The translations under genes were made by a program, and so were the position numbers. Shown piece by piece: positions 8,346-16,762 of a stretch of DNA of 64,000 nucleotides; position 1 is the first letter of the stretch, and the number at the start of each line of letters is the position of its first letter. Below the pieces are notes generated by a model. It saw only the letters and a program-made list of their open reading frames with translations. It did not search any database and was not told the origin of the DNA. The DNA comes from Kitasatospora sp. GAS204B. Its GTDB lineage: Bacteria; Actinomycetota; Actinomycetes; Streptomycetales; Streptomycetaceae. The stretch lies in assembly GCF_029892155.1 (NCBI RefSeq), contig NZ_JARZAG010000017.1:1-64000 (forward strand), written 5' to 3'.

Positions 8346-10192
8346 GACGCGACCACCTCCGCCGCCACCGGGTTCCAGCAAGCCACCCGGTGGACCGCGT
8401 CGAGGCCCTCCAGCGGCGGGGCCTGCTCGGTGCAGTGGTCCCGGCGACGTGGGCAGCGGGACTCGAACGGGCAGCCCGGGGTGGGCGCGAGTGGCTCGGG
8501 CAGTGCGCCCTCCACCGTCGGCAGCGGCCGGTCGCGGTCAGCGGTGAGGTTCGGCACCGAGGCGACCAGGGCCCGGGTGTAGGGGTGCCGGGTGCCGGTC
8601 GAGAGCCGGTCGGCGGGCAGGGTCTCGACGATGGTCCCCGCGTACATCACCGCAACGCGGTCGCAGAACTCGCCCACCAGCGCGACGTCGTGGCTGATGA
8701 ACAGGACGGCGGCGCAGGTGTCCCGCCGGATCTCGGACAGCAGCCTGGTGATCTGCCGCTGCACGGTGACGTCGAGTGCGGTGGTCGGCTCGTCGGCGAT
8801 GATCAGACTGGGCCGCACCATCAGCCCGGCGGCGATCATCACCCGCTGGCGCTGGCCGCCGGAGAGCTGGTGGGGGCGTGCCCGCAGCACCGCTGGAGGG
8901 AGGGCGACCCGGCGCAGGGCGTCGGAGGCATCCGTCAACGCCTGGGCGCGGCTCGTGCCGCGATGGGTGCGGACGGTCTCGGTGAGCTGGGTCGCGATGC
9001 GCAGCGACGGGTTGAGCGCCGAGGCCGGGTTCTGGAAGATCATCGCCAGGCCGGTCGCGAGGTGGCGTTCGCGCTCCTTCGGCGTCATGGCGGCGAGGTC
9101 GGCGCCGAGCAGGCGCAGGGTTCGCCGGGAGATCCGGGCCCGGTCCGGAAGCAGGTCGGCGATGGCGAGCGCGGTGAGCGATTTGCCGGAGCCGGATTCG
9201 CCGACGAGTCCGACGATCTCACCGGGCCGCAGGGACAGGCTCACGCCGCGCACCGGTCGGATCACACCGGCCGGGGTGGGGAGTTCGACGGTGAGGTCCT
9301 CGACCTGGAGTACGAGACCCTCCGTGGCGGGCCCGCTCGTGGCGATCGGCGCAGCAGGCGTACGGGGTGCCGGGCTGCGCCGGGCGACGCCGCCGGCCAG
9401 CACCTCGCCGAGCAGTTGGAACGCCACCGCCGCGTAGAGGACGGCCAGGCCGGGGGCGAGGGCGGGCAGCGGCTCGGCGTAGATGCGGTCGAGTCCCTGG
9501 TTGAGCAACTGCCCCCAGTCGTAGCCGGGCGGTTGGACGCCCAGGCCGAGGAAGCTCAGCCCGGCGAGCGCGACGAGTGCGGTGCCCGCGGCCGTGGTGG
9601 TGCTCAGCAGCAGGGGTTCGGCGATGTTGGGCAGGACGTGCCGCCACAGCAGCCGGTGCCGGCGCAGGCCGAGGACCCGGGCCGAGGCCAGGTGGTCGGT
9701 GCCCGCGACGGCTGCGGCGAGCGTCTGGGCGAGCCGGGCGAATCCGGGTACCCCCGCGACGGCGAGGGCGAGCATCGCCCCGTCGGCGCCCGCGCCGAAC
9801 ACGACCGCGAGGAACATCGCGACCAGCAGTGCGGGGAAGGCGAGCAGGAGGTTGATCAGCCCGGTGAGCAGCCGGCGGGCGCGGCGGCCGACGACGGCGG
9901 TGGACGCGCCGAGGAGGATGCCCCCGGTCGCGCCGAGCAGGACCGCAGCCAGCGCGAGCAACAGGGAGGGCCGGGTGGCCGTCAGGACGCGGTCGAGCAC
10001 GTCCCGTCCGAGGTTGTCGGTGCCGAACGGGTGTGCTGCGGACGGGCCTTGCAGCACCGCGGCGGGGTCGGGCCGGTCGGCCGCCGCGCCCCAGAGGAGC
10101 GGGCCGGCCAGCGCGAGCACGACCAGGGACGCCAGCATGGCCGCCGTGGCCCAGGCCATCGGCGAGCGCGGATACCTGAGGGGAAGGGACAT
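8342..10192 (-). CDS. Fused ABC permease and ATPase (DppC-DppD-like)
   Basis: This is a 616-residue fusion. Residues 1 to about 270 are a DppC-type permease, with a first helix at 14-34, the conserved HPFGTDNLGRDVLDR segment, and an EAA-type coupling loop (ASARVLGLRRHRLLWRHVLP) at about 169-188. Residues from about 290 are a DppD-type ATPase, with Walker A GESGSGKS at 331-338, LSGGQRQRV, and DEPTTALD. The C-terminus carries the Cys-containing oligopeptide-ATPase tail CPFESRCP. These two activities are normally separate proteins; the fusion fixes their stoichiometry. It pairs with the DppB-like permease upstream and the OppF-like ATPase downstream. Confidence 0.9.
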   Translation of the reverse strand: MSLPLRYPRSPMAWATAAMLASLVVLALAGPLLWGAAADRPDPAAVLQGPSAAHPFGTDNLGRDVLDRVLTATRPSLLLALAAVLLGATGGILLGASTAVVGRRARRLLTGLINLLLAFPALLVAMFLAVVFGAGADGAMLALAVAGVPGFARLAQTLAAAVAGTDHLASARVLGLRRHRLLWRHVLPNIAEPLLLSTTTAAGTALVALAGLSFLGLGVQPPGYDWGQLLNQGLDRIYAEPLPALAPGLAVLYAAVAFQLLGEVLAGGVARRSPAPRTPAAPIATSGPATEGLVLQVEDLTVELPTPAGVIRPVRGVSLSLRPGEIVGLVGESGSGKSLTALAIADLLPDRARISRRTLRLLGADLAAMTPKERERHLATGLAMIFQNPASALNPSLRIATQLTETVRTHRGTSRAQALTDASDALRRVALPPAVLRARPHQLSGGQRQRVMIAAGLMVRPSLIIADEPTTALDVTVQRQITRLLSEIRRDTCAAVLFISHDVALVGEFCDRVAVMYAGTIVETLPADRLSTGTRHPYTRALVASVPNLTADRDRPLPTVEGALPEPLAPTPGCPFESRCPRRRDHCTEQAPPLEGLDAVHRVACWNPVAAEVVAS

Positions 10193-10199
10193 CGGATCC

Positions 10200-11168
10200 T
10201 CAGCTCTCCCTGATCGCCGAGCGCGGGTCCAGCAACGCCAGCAGCACGTCGACCAGGAGGCCGGCGAGCAGGACGGTCGTGCCCAGGATCAGCACCATCG
10301 CCTGGACCACCGGGTAGTCCTGGGTGACCACCGACTGCGCCAGTGCCGAGCCGATGCCGGGCCAGGCGAACACCTTCTCGACCAGCACCGTGCCGGCGAT
10401 CAAGGCGGGCAGCAGGCTTCCGGCGACCGTGAGCGCGGCGGTCGCCATGTTCGGCGCCGCGTGCAGCAGGTAGCGGCGGGCGGGGGACAGCCGTTTGCTC
10501 CGGGCAGTGCGCAGGTAGTCCTCGGACAGCACCTTCAGCGCCTCCACCCGGACGATGCGCACCAGGACGGCCGTGGGCGCGAGGCAGAGCGCGAGGACCG
10601 GCAGGACGAAGGACTCGGCGCCTGCCGAGCCGGCCACCGGGAACAGTTGGAGGCCGACGGCCAGGAACGCGGTGAGCCCGGCGGCCAGGACGAAGTCCGG
10701 CACTCCGGCCAGCCCGGCGGTCAGTACCGTGAACGCCAGTTCGCTGCGCGGGTGGCGGCCGTCGCGGGTGCGGACGGCGGCGAGCAGTCCGCAGGGCAGG
10801 GCGACGGCGAGGGTGACGAGGAAGGCCAGGCCGGCGATCTCCAGGGTGGCCGGCAGCCGGGTGCGGACCAGCTCGGCGACCGGGGTCCCGGTGACCAGCG
10901 AGGTGCCGAGATCGCCGTGCGCGAGGCCGCTCAGGTAGCCCCGGTACTGGGACAGGAACGGCGCGTCGAGCCCGAGTTGGTGTCGGCGCGCGGCCACCAG
11001 GGCGGGGGCGGCGTCGACGCCGAGCGCGGCGCGGACCGGGTCGCCGGGGACGAGGCGGATCATCGCGAACGACGCGGTGAGCACGACCCCGAGGGAGAGG
11101 AGCAGCCGGGCCGTGCGGCGGGCGAGGAACGCCGTCCAGGGATTGCGCAGCAGATGGGGCAAGGACAC
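10200..11168 (-). CDS. ABC importer permease (DppB-like)
   Basis: This 322-residue inner-membrane permease belongs to the dipeptide/nickel class. A first helix (RLLLSLGVVLTASFAMIRLV) is followed by the family signature PGDPVRAALG and further helices. An EAA loop reads VLSEDYLRTARSKRLSPARR. It pairs with the permease half of the next gene to form the channel. The start is the GTG at 11168, 13 bp after the binding-protein stop and 7 bp ahead of the fusion gene, so the genes are almost certainly co-transcribed. Confidence 0.9.
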   Translation of the reverse strand: MSLPHLLRNPWTAFLARRTARLLLSLGVVLTASFAMIRLVPGDPVRAALGVDAAPALVAARRHQLGLDAPFLSQYRGYLSGLAHGDLGTSLVTGTPVAELVRTRLPATLEIAGLAFLVTLAVALPCGLLAAVRTRDGRHPRSELAFTVLTAGLAGVPDFVLAAGLTAFLAVGLQLFPVAGSAGAESFVLPVLALCLAPTAVLVRIVRVEALKVLSEDYLRTARSKRLSPARRYLLHAAPNMATAALTVAGSLLPALIAGTVLVEKVFAWPGIGSALAQSVVTQDYPVVQAMVLILGTTVLLAGLLVDVLLALLDPRSAIRES

Positions 11169-11181
11169 GGTGGGCCCCCGG

Positions 11182-12774
11182 TCACTGGTGGAGGCGGATG
11201 CTGGTGGGGACGAGCCGGCCGCCGAAGGTGGTGGCGAAGGTGGTGCTCCGGCCGTACACGGTGCTCCGGCCGTCCGCGATCGGCAGGGCGTCGACCGAGC
11301 GGAAGAGGGCGGCGGCGGCCCGGTTCCAGGTGCCGCAGCCCTCGGTGTCCGGCTCCCGGAGGGCCTCGGCGACCAGGGCGTCGTACTCGGGGTCGGCGAC
11401 GCCCGCGAAGTTGAGGCCCTGGGCGGGGGTGGGGCCGGAGAAGAACGGGATGAAGCCGACCGGCAGGGCGAAGCCCGGCGAGGTGCCGACCACCACGTCG
11501 AAGTCGCCGGTCTGGTACATGGCGTTGACGAGCGCGGGCAGGCCCTCGGTGACCAGCTTGACGTCGGCGCCGAGCGCCGTCCAGGTCCGGGCCATCAGCT
11601 CGGCGGCGGGCGGCAGGGTCGGTCCGAGATCGGGGCTGGTGATCAGGCGCAGCCGCAGCGGTCGGCCGTCCTTGGTCAACCGGCCGCCCGGGTCGCGGGT
11701 CCAGCCGGCGGCGCGCAGGGCCTCGGCGGCGTCCTGCGCCGGCAGGTTCGCGGCCGCGAGGTCGGCGTGGCAGACGGCGCCCTCGGCGCCGAAGTCGGTG
11801 GCGGGCCGACCGGTGCCGCCGACGGCGACGTTGGCGAGGCCCTGCCGGTCGAGCGCGGACACCAGGGCCCGGCGCAGTGCCGGGTCGGCCAGCGGCCGGC
11901 CGGGGCGCTGGTTGAAGAAGGTCAGCCCGACGACGGTCGCCACGTCGGTGGTGGACAGGCCGTGGCCGGTGAGCCGGGCGCGGTCCGGCCCGTTCACGTA
12001 TCCGATGTCGACGCCCCCGGTGAGCAGCAGGTTCGCGGTGGTGGACGCCTGGGGCACCACCGAGATGACGAGGCGGGCCGGCAGGCCGGGCTCCGCGGTG
12101 GTCGCGCCGGCCGGGCCCCAGGTGTAGCCCTCGCGGACGGTGAACTCGTACGGCCCGCCGGGGGAGTAGCGGCTCAGGACGTACGGGCCGGTGCCGTGGG
12201 TGGCGCGGTCGAGTGACCGGGGTCGGTCGAGGCCGGCGGGGCAGACGATCGGCAGCAGGCCGAGGGTGCGGGTGAGGAAGGGGAAGGGGGTGGCGGTGGC
12301 GGCGGACACGGTGCGGGTCCGGTCGTCGGCGGTCGCGGTGTAGGGGACGTCGGGCAGGACGGTCTGGGCGCCGGCGAGCTGGTTGGCCGGGTCGCCCGCG
12401 TACGTCAGCGCCCGGGCCACCGCCGAGGCGGTGAGGGGGGTGCCGTCGGAGCAGGTGATGCCGGGGCGGAGAGTGAAGGTGGCCGTGGTGGTGGTGGCCT
12501 GCCAGGAGGAGGCCAGACCGGAGACCACGGTGCCGTCGGGGGCGAGGTCGACCAGCGAGTCGTAGGCGTAGCGGGCCTGGGCAGCGCCGAAGGTCGAGTA
12601 CGGGTCGAAGCTCGGCGTCTCACTGGCCGCGGCGATCCGGACGGTCCCGTGCTCGACGGGCGGAGTGCTCGTCGAGGACCGCGCGGTGCCCCCGCAGCCG
12701 GCCACCGCGGCGGCCGTGACGGTGGCGGCGAGCGCACGGGCGGTCGGCCGGGTGCGACGGAGCATGGGCGTCAT
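11182..12774 (-). CDS. Peptide/opine-type solute-binding lipoprotein (SBP family 5)
   Basis: This 530-residue extracellular lipoprotein captures substrate for the importer. The N-terminus has basic residues (LRRTR), a hydrophobic stretch and a lipobox VAGC with Cys27. The mature part follows the SBP_bac_5 pattern: IAAASETPSFDPYSTFGAAQ at the start, then LASSWQATTTTATFTLRPG and ALVSALDRQGL. I chose the ATG at 12774 because it gives a standard lipoprotein signal and a GGTGG lies upstream; an in-frame ATG at 12795 is possible. Family members bind peptides, opines, nickel or amino-acid conjugates. The downstream FAD oxidase points to an amino-acid-like ligand. Confidence 0.88.
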   Translation of the reverse strand: MTPMLRRTRPTARALAATVTAAAVAGCGGTARSSTSTPPVEHGTVRIAAASETPSFDPYSTFGAAQARYAYDSLVDLAPDGTVVSGLASSWQATTTTATFTLRPGITCSDGTPLTASAVARALTYAGDPANQLAGAQTVLPDVPYTATADDRTRTVSAATATPFPFLTRTLGLLPIVCPAGLDRPRSLDRATHGTGPYVLSRYSPGGPYEFTVREGYTWGPAGATTAEPGLPARLVISVVPQASTTANLLLTGGVDIGYVNGPDRARLTGHGLSTTDVATVVGLTFFNQRPGRPLADPALRRALVSALDRQGLANVAVGGTGRPATDFGAEGAVCHADLAAANLPAQDAAEALRAAGWTRDPGGRLTKDGRPLRLRLITSPDLGPTLPPAAELMARTWTALGADVKLVTEGLPALVNAMYQTGDFDVVVGTSPGFALPVGFIPFFSGPTPAQGLNFAGVADPEYDALVAEALREPDTEGCGTWNRAAAALFRSVDALPIADGRSTVYGRSTTFATTFGGRLVPTSIRLHQ

Positions 12775-12852
12775 GGTGCCACCGAGTTCTGCCAATGGCG
12801 AGTCAACTCGCTTGTGTGATAAGAGTGTTCGATTGTGACGGGGTGATCGTGG
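12775..12852 (-). promoter_or_regulatory. Leader between the ketoacyl synthase and importer genes
   Basis: This 78-bp gap is noticeably richer in A and T than its neighbours. On the minus strand it contains TTATCACAC and TTGACT. It could hold a promoter for the import operon. It could also be read through from the ketoacyl synthase gene, which has the same orientation. Confidence 0.3.
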
Positions 12853-13887
12853 TCAGGCGTGCCGGAGGCAGAGAGTGCCCCACTGGAAGCCCGCTCCGAT
12901 CCCGGACAGGACGTAGGTGTCGCCCGGTCGCAGGCCGCCCGCGGTGACGGTGGAGTGGAGCGCGGTGAACAGGCCGGCGGATCCGGTGTTGCCGAGCCGG
13001 TCGACGGTGACGGGGACGCGGTCCTGAGGGACGCCCATGGTCTTCACGGTTTCGGTGAGGAGGTTCAGGTTGGCCTGGTGCAGGAAGAAGTGCCGGATCT
13101 CGTCGAGCGGCACGCGGGCCTGCCGGGCGGCGCTGGTGATGCTCTCGGGCAGGCGGGTGGTGGCGGTGTTCCAGACGGAGCGGCCGTCCATGCGCAGGTA
13201 GTGGGCGCCGGTGGCCAGGGTGGCTGCGCTGGTGGGCAGCCGGGAGCCGCCGGCCGGGACCTGGACGTCGTAGGAGAGCTGGGAGCCCAGGTCGTAGGAG
13301 AGCAGGCCCGCGCCGGCGGTCTCGGAGCGGGTGAGCACGACGGCGGCTGCGGCGTCGCCGAAGAAGACGCCGGTGGTGCGGTCCGTGGGGTCGGTGATCC
13401 TGGAGGCGCAGTCGGCGGCGAGGACCAGGATGGTGGTGATGGAAGGGTTCTGGAGCAGGTGGGCGGCGATCAGCACGGCCTGGACACCGGAGGCGCAGGC
13501 CGCCTGGGTGACGTCCAGGGACAGGGCCCGGTGGGCGCCCAGGGCATCCTTGACGATCAGCGCGGTGGAGGGCAGGGGCTGGTCCCCGGTGTAGGTGGCG
13601 ACGATCACCGCGTCCAACTGGGTGGGGGCGGTGCCCGCCGCCTCCAGGGCCTGGTGTGCGGCGTCGACGCACATGTCGGAGGTGGCCAGATCGGGGGCCA
13701 GGCGGCGCCGTTCACGGATGCCGGTGCGGCTGGTGATCCATGCGTCGCTGGTGTCGAGGGAGCGAGTCAGCTGCTCGTTGGTGACGACGGCCGGGGGCAG
13801 GTGCACGCCGGTCCCCGCGACGGCGAACGGGGCGGGCAACCCCGCGCCGGTTTGGTGGTGCAGGGGCTTGTCCTGGGTGACGGTCAT
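12853..13887 (-). CDS. Beta-ketoacyl-ACP synthase III-like enzyme (FabH/KSIII family)
   Basis: This 344-residue thiolase-fold enzyme has an apparent KSIII catalytic triad: Cys131 in DVTQAACASG, His270 in FLHQANLN, and Asn300 in RLGNTGSAG. FabH enzymes condense an acyl-CoA with malonyl-ACP. Secondary-metabolism relatives also make starter units or transfer acyl groups. It is unlikely to be the housekeeping FabH because no acpP or fabF gene is near. It lies between the NRPS-side genes (which diverge from it) and the import operon. One hypothesis is that it prepares the acyl group loaded by the first condensation domain of the NRPS. Equally, it could be an unrelated neighbour. Confidence 0.85.
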   Translation of the reverse strand: MTVTQDKPLHHQTGAGLPAPFAVAGTGVHLPPAVVTNEQLTRSLDTSDAWITSRTGIRERRRLAPDLATSDMCVDAAHQALEAAGTAPTQLDAVIVATYTGDQPLPSTALIVKDALGAHRALSLDVTQAACASGVQAVLIAAHLLQNPSITTILVLAADCASRITDPTDRTTGVFFGDAAAAVVLTRSETAGAGLLSYDLGSQLSYDVQVPAGGSRLPTSAATLATGAHYLRMDGRSVWNTATTRLPESITSAARQARVPLDEIRHFFLHQANLNLLTETVKTMGVPQDRVPVTVDRLGNTGSAGLFTALHSTVTAGGLRPGDTYVLSGIGAGFQWGTLCLRHA

Positions 13888-14240
13888 GCGACGGTGCTCC
13901 GCTCGGGCGGGATCAGGACCTCCGGGGCGGTGCGGACGCGGCCGGAGGCGTCAGGGGTCACCGAGCACGCTACGTCGGGCGGTCCAGGTGATGAGGGCGC
14001 CGCAAACCCGGGAACCGGCTGCGGCACACGCACACCCGACCCTCCTGGCGCGCCGGCTGGGGACGAGTAGGCTCACCAGAACGTCCGTGCGCACGGTGAC
14101 ATCCCGGCGCTCCGGTTGATGCGGTGGCCTTCTGTACGGGTCGGGGGCGAAGCCCGTCGCCGCATCCGTTCGAGGGATACGGTGGCTGCTGTTTCGTGGA
14201 CCGGGCGGGGCGGCCGGCCCGTCACCGGCACACTGGCCAC
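13888..14240. promoter_or_regulatory. Divergent intergenic region (353 bp)
   Basis: No gene is visible. It separates the ketoacyl synthase (minus) from the DUF885 gene (plus), so it probably carries promoters for both. I cannot point to a convincing -35/-10 pair or operator. Confidence 0.35.
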
Positions 14241-15947
14241 ATGAGCGCGAGGACGAACGAGCCGGGCGGGGCGACGAGCCATCTGGCGGACCGCTACTGG
14301 GAGTTCCTGCTGGAGCGCGATCCACTGCTGAGAGTCCGCCAAGGGCTCCCGGTCGAGACGCTCCCCGGAGCGTCGGCCGCCGAGGCCGAGGAACGGGCGC
14401 GGTTCGCCGAGGAGGTGCTGGCCCGGGTACGGGCGCTCGACGGTGCGGAGCTGTCCGGTACCGATGCCGACACCGCCGCGTTCCTCACGGGGTTGGCCGA
14501 GCAGGAGCTGCGGTCCCACCGCTGCTACTGGCTGACGCCCGCGGCCACGCCGTACCGGCTGTTCCCGCTGTCGCAGTACGTCGACGCGGTCCTGTGCCCG
14601 TTCCGCTTCGCCGAACGACCGGATATCGAGCGGTACTTGTCGCTGCTGCACGAGCTGGCCCGGGTGGTCGGTTCGATCGCCGACAAGGCGGCGGAGCAGG
14701 CTGTACGCGGTTTCCGGGTGCCAGCCCCGGCCCTGGCCGGGGCGCGCGCCACCGTCGTCGGCCTGCGGGCGTCCGTGGCGCGCCGGGTGGAGGTGGACGA
14801 CGACCGGCTCGGCGGACTGGGCCGCGCCGACCGCGGACGGCTCCGCGACGGGGTGCATCGGCTGGTGGAGGCGGAGTTGACCCCTGCCTTCGACGTCCTG
14901 CTCGCCGTCCTCGACGACCCGGACTACCTGCGCGAAGCGCCGGGGGCCGTCGGCTGGGCACAGTACGCGGGCGGGGAGGAGGCGTACCGGGAGTTCGTCC
15001 GGATTCACAGTGGGGGCGACACGCCGCCCGAGCGGCTCCACGAGCTCGGCCGCGAGCAGTGCCGGGAACTCGCCGAGCGGATGCGGGAGGTCCGCACGGC
15101 CCTCGGATTTCCGGGCCCCGAGGGCGCGTTCCACGAGCGGCTGCGCACCGAGCCCCGTCTGTACGCCCGGACCCCCGAGGAGGTCGAGGCCCGCTACCGC
15201 GGCTACCTCGACCGGCTCGCCCCGCTGCTGCCGCGCTGGTTCGCGGTCCTCCCGGCCGCGCCGTACGGACTGGCGCGGCTGGATCCGGCACTGGAGGCGG
15301 GGATGACCTTCGGGTACTACGAGCAGCCGACTCCGGACGTCCCGGTCGGACGCTACCGCTACAACGGCTCGGACCTGGATCGGCGCTCGCTCCTGGGCTC
15401 GGCGTCCCTGATCCACCACGAGCTCGCGCCGGGGCACCACTTCCACCTCGCGCGGCAGGCGGAGAACCGCGCGCTGCCGCAACTGCGCCGCGAGGTGGCC
15501 GAGTTCGGCGCGTTCAACGAGGGCTGGGCCGAGTACGCGGCCGGCCTCGGCTGGGAGATGGGCCTCTACGACGATCCTTGGGACGCCTACGGGCGTCTCG
15601 CGCAGGAGCGGTTCACCGCACAGCGCCTCGTCGTCGACACCGGGCTCAACCTAGGGACGATGAACCTGGAGCAGGCCCGGGACTTCATGCGCGCCAACTC
15701 CACCGAGGCGGACGGCCAGATCGCCTCGGACCTGCTGCGCTATGCGACCGACCTGCCCGGGCAGGCGCTCTCCTACCGGGCGGGCTACCTGGAGTTCACC
15801 CGGCTGCGGGCCGACGCCGAGGCCCGCCTGGGCGTCGGCTTCGACGTACGGGACTTCCACGAGGCGGTGCTGGGAGGAGGCGGGCTGCCGTTCCCCGACC
15901 TGCGCGAGCGGGTGGTACGAGAATTCGGCAATCCCAATAAATCATAA
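14241..15947 (+). CDS. DUF885-family metallopeptidase-like protein
   Basis: This 568-residue protein of the DUF885 family is predicted to be cytosolic, as I see no signal peptide. The motif HHELAPGHH (about residues 392-400) is the expected zinc-binding HExxxGH-type site, with a downstream acidic motif FNEGWAEYAAGL. Family members are related to thermolysin-clan peptidases. The start is the ATG at 14241; the upstream sequence lacks a clear Shine-Dalgarno, so the start is less certain. In the cluster it could trim a peptide or detoxify, or it could be an independent gene. Its family is unlike the serine proteases that the predicted product would inhibit. Confidence 0.8.
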   Translation: MSARTNEPGGATSHLADRYWEFLLERDPLLRVRQGLPVETLPGASAAEAEERARFAEEVLARVRALDGAELSGTDADTAAFLTGLAEQELRSHRCYWLTPAATPYRLFPLSQYVDAVLCPFRFAERPDIERYLSLLHELARVVGSIADKAAEQAVRGFRVPAPALAGARATVVGLRASVARRVEVDDDRLGGLGRADRGRLRDGVHRLVEAELTPAFDVLLAVLDDPDYLREAPGAVGWAQYAGGEEAYREFVRIHSGGDTPPERLHELGREQCRELAERMREVRTALGFPGPEGAFHERLRTEPRLYARTPEEVEARYRGYLDRLAPLLPRWFAVLPAAPYGLARLDPALEAGMTFGYYEQPTPDVPVGRYRYNGSDLDRRSLLGSASLIHHELAPGHHFHLARQAENRALPQLRREVAEFGAFNEGWAEYAAGLGWEMGLYDDPWDAYGRLAQERFTAQRLVVDTGLNLGTMNLEQARDFMRANSTEADGQIASDLLRYATDLPGQALSYRAGYLEFTRLRADAEARLGVGFDVRDFHEAVLGGGGLPFPDLRERVVREFGNPNKS

Positions 15948-16238
15948 AAGTCGGACGAGATGCCCACGTGATAAGTAGGCATGCGGCACTCCGTGTCACC
16001 GAGACCGTTCAAGAGCACTCGCATGAGTGAAAATCGCCGGAACTGTTTGGCCTCGATGCACATGGCTCGACTACGGTGGCGGAAGAGCGGGCGGTGGACC
16101 CCATCGATGAGGAATTCGGGCCGATGGCCGAATTGCGAATTCCGGAAATGGGTGCTTCCGTCCGCACGTTGTGCGCGCTCCGGAGTTCGCAGTACCGGGG
16201 TCCCCTGTCATGCGTCTGCGTAGAGAGGTTGGAGCATC

Positions 16239-16574
16239 ATGCCGCCCGTAGTCCCGCCCTTCCTGATCGGCCTCATCGTCGCGCCACTGGCCAAGCGTCT
16301 CCTCAAGCCGCTGGTGCGCGGCGTCGTCAAGACGTCCGTCGGCATCGCCATGGAGGTGAAGAAGGCGGCCCAAGAGGCCGGAGAGAACATCCACGACCTC
16401 GCGGCCGAGGTGGCTGCCGACGTGGTGGCCGCGCAGATCGTCGCCGGCGACGGTCACCCGGTCGCCGAGAGTTCCACCCCGAACGGCGAGAAGGAGGGGA
16501 CCGCCGACCGGGCCGAGGGCGAGGCGAGGACCCCGAAGATCCGCGCGACCGCAGGCGTCGGCAAGACGCACTAG
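16239..16574 (+). CDS. DUF5132-like small protein
   Basis: This 111-residue protein starts MPPVVPPFLIGLIVAPLAKR, a short hydrophobic stretch that may associate with the membrane. A helical stretch, VVKTSVGIAMEVKKAAQEAG, and a charged disordered tail follow. It resembles the DUF5132 proteins that in Streptomyces typically sit next to heavy-metal-associated (HMA) transport genes. Here too the next gene is a transporter with an HMA-like N-terminus. GGAG precedes the ATG at 16239. The 291 bp upstream (15948-16238) hold no gene that I recognise. Function unknown; a transporter accessory role is an inference from gene order. Confidence 0.65.
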   Translation: MPPVVPPFLIGLIVAPLAKRLLKPLVRGVVKTSVGIAMEVKKAAQEAGENIHDLAAEVAADVVAAQIVAGDGHPVAESSTPNGEKEGTADRAEGEARTPKIRATAGVGKTH

Positions 16575-16613
16575 CGTTCTGTCCTGCGGTCCGACCCACC
16601 GCCTGGGTGCATG

Positions 16614-16631
16614 TTTCGACCGATCTCGAAA
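16614..16631. repeat. Small inverted repeat upstream of the exporter gene
   Basis: TTTCGA and TCGAAA are separated by six bases, in the 188-bp gap between the DUF5132 gene and the ABC exporter. It is a possible operator; nothing else supports it. Confidence 0.25.
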
Positions 16632-16762
16632 GATGCGTCCAAGCGGCGGTCGGCCGCCTGTCAGCTGAATCGTTCTCCCGCCAGATATTCCACTCCGTCG
16701 CAGTGTTCCGCCATGCCCGATGACGGATTTCCAGCGACCCCCGCAAACAGGTGATCGTACAC

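Noticed and set aside
14241..15947. DUF885 peptidase as a self-resistance target copy
   Set aside because: The predicted product class inhibits serine proteases. DUF885 is a zinc metallopeptidase-like family, so a resistant-target role is unsupported.
16614..16631. Operator for a cluster regulator
   Set aside because: The arms are only 6 bp and no regulator gene lies next to it. I recorded it as a weak repeat only.
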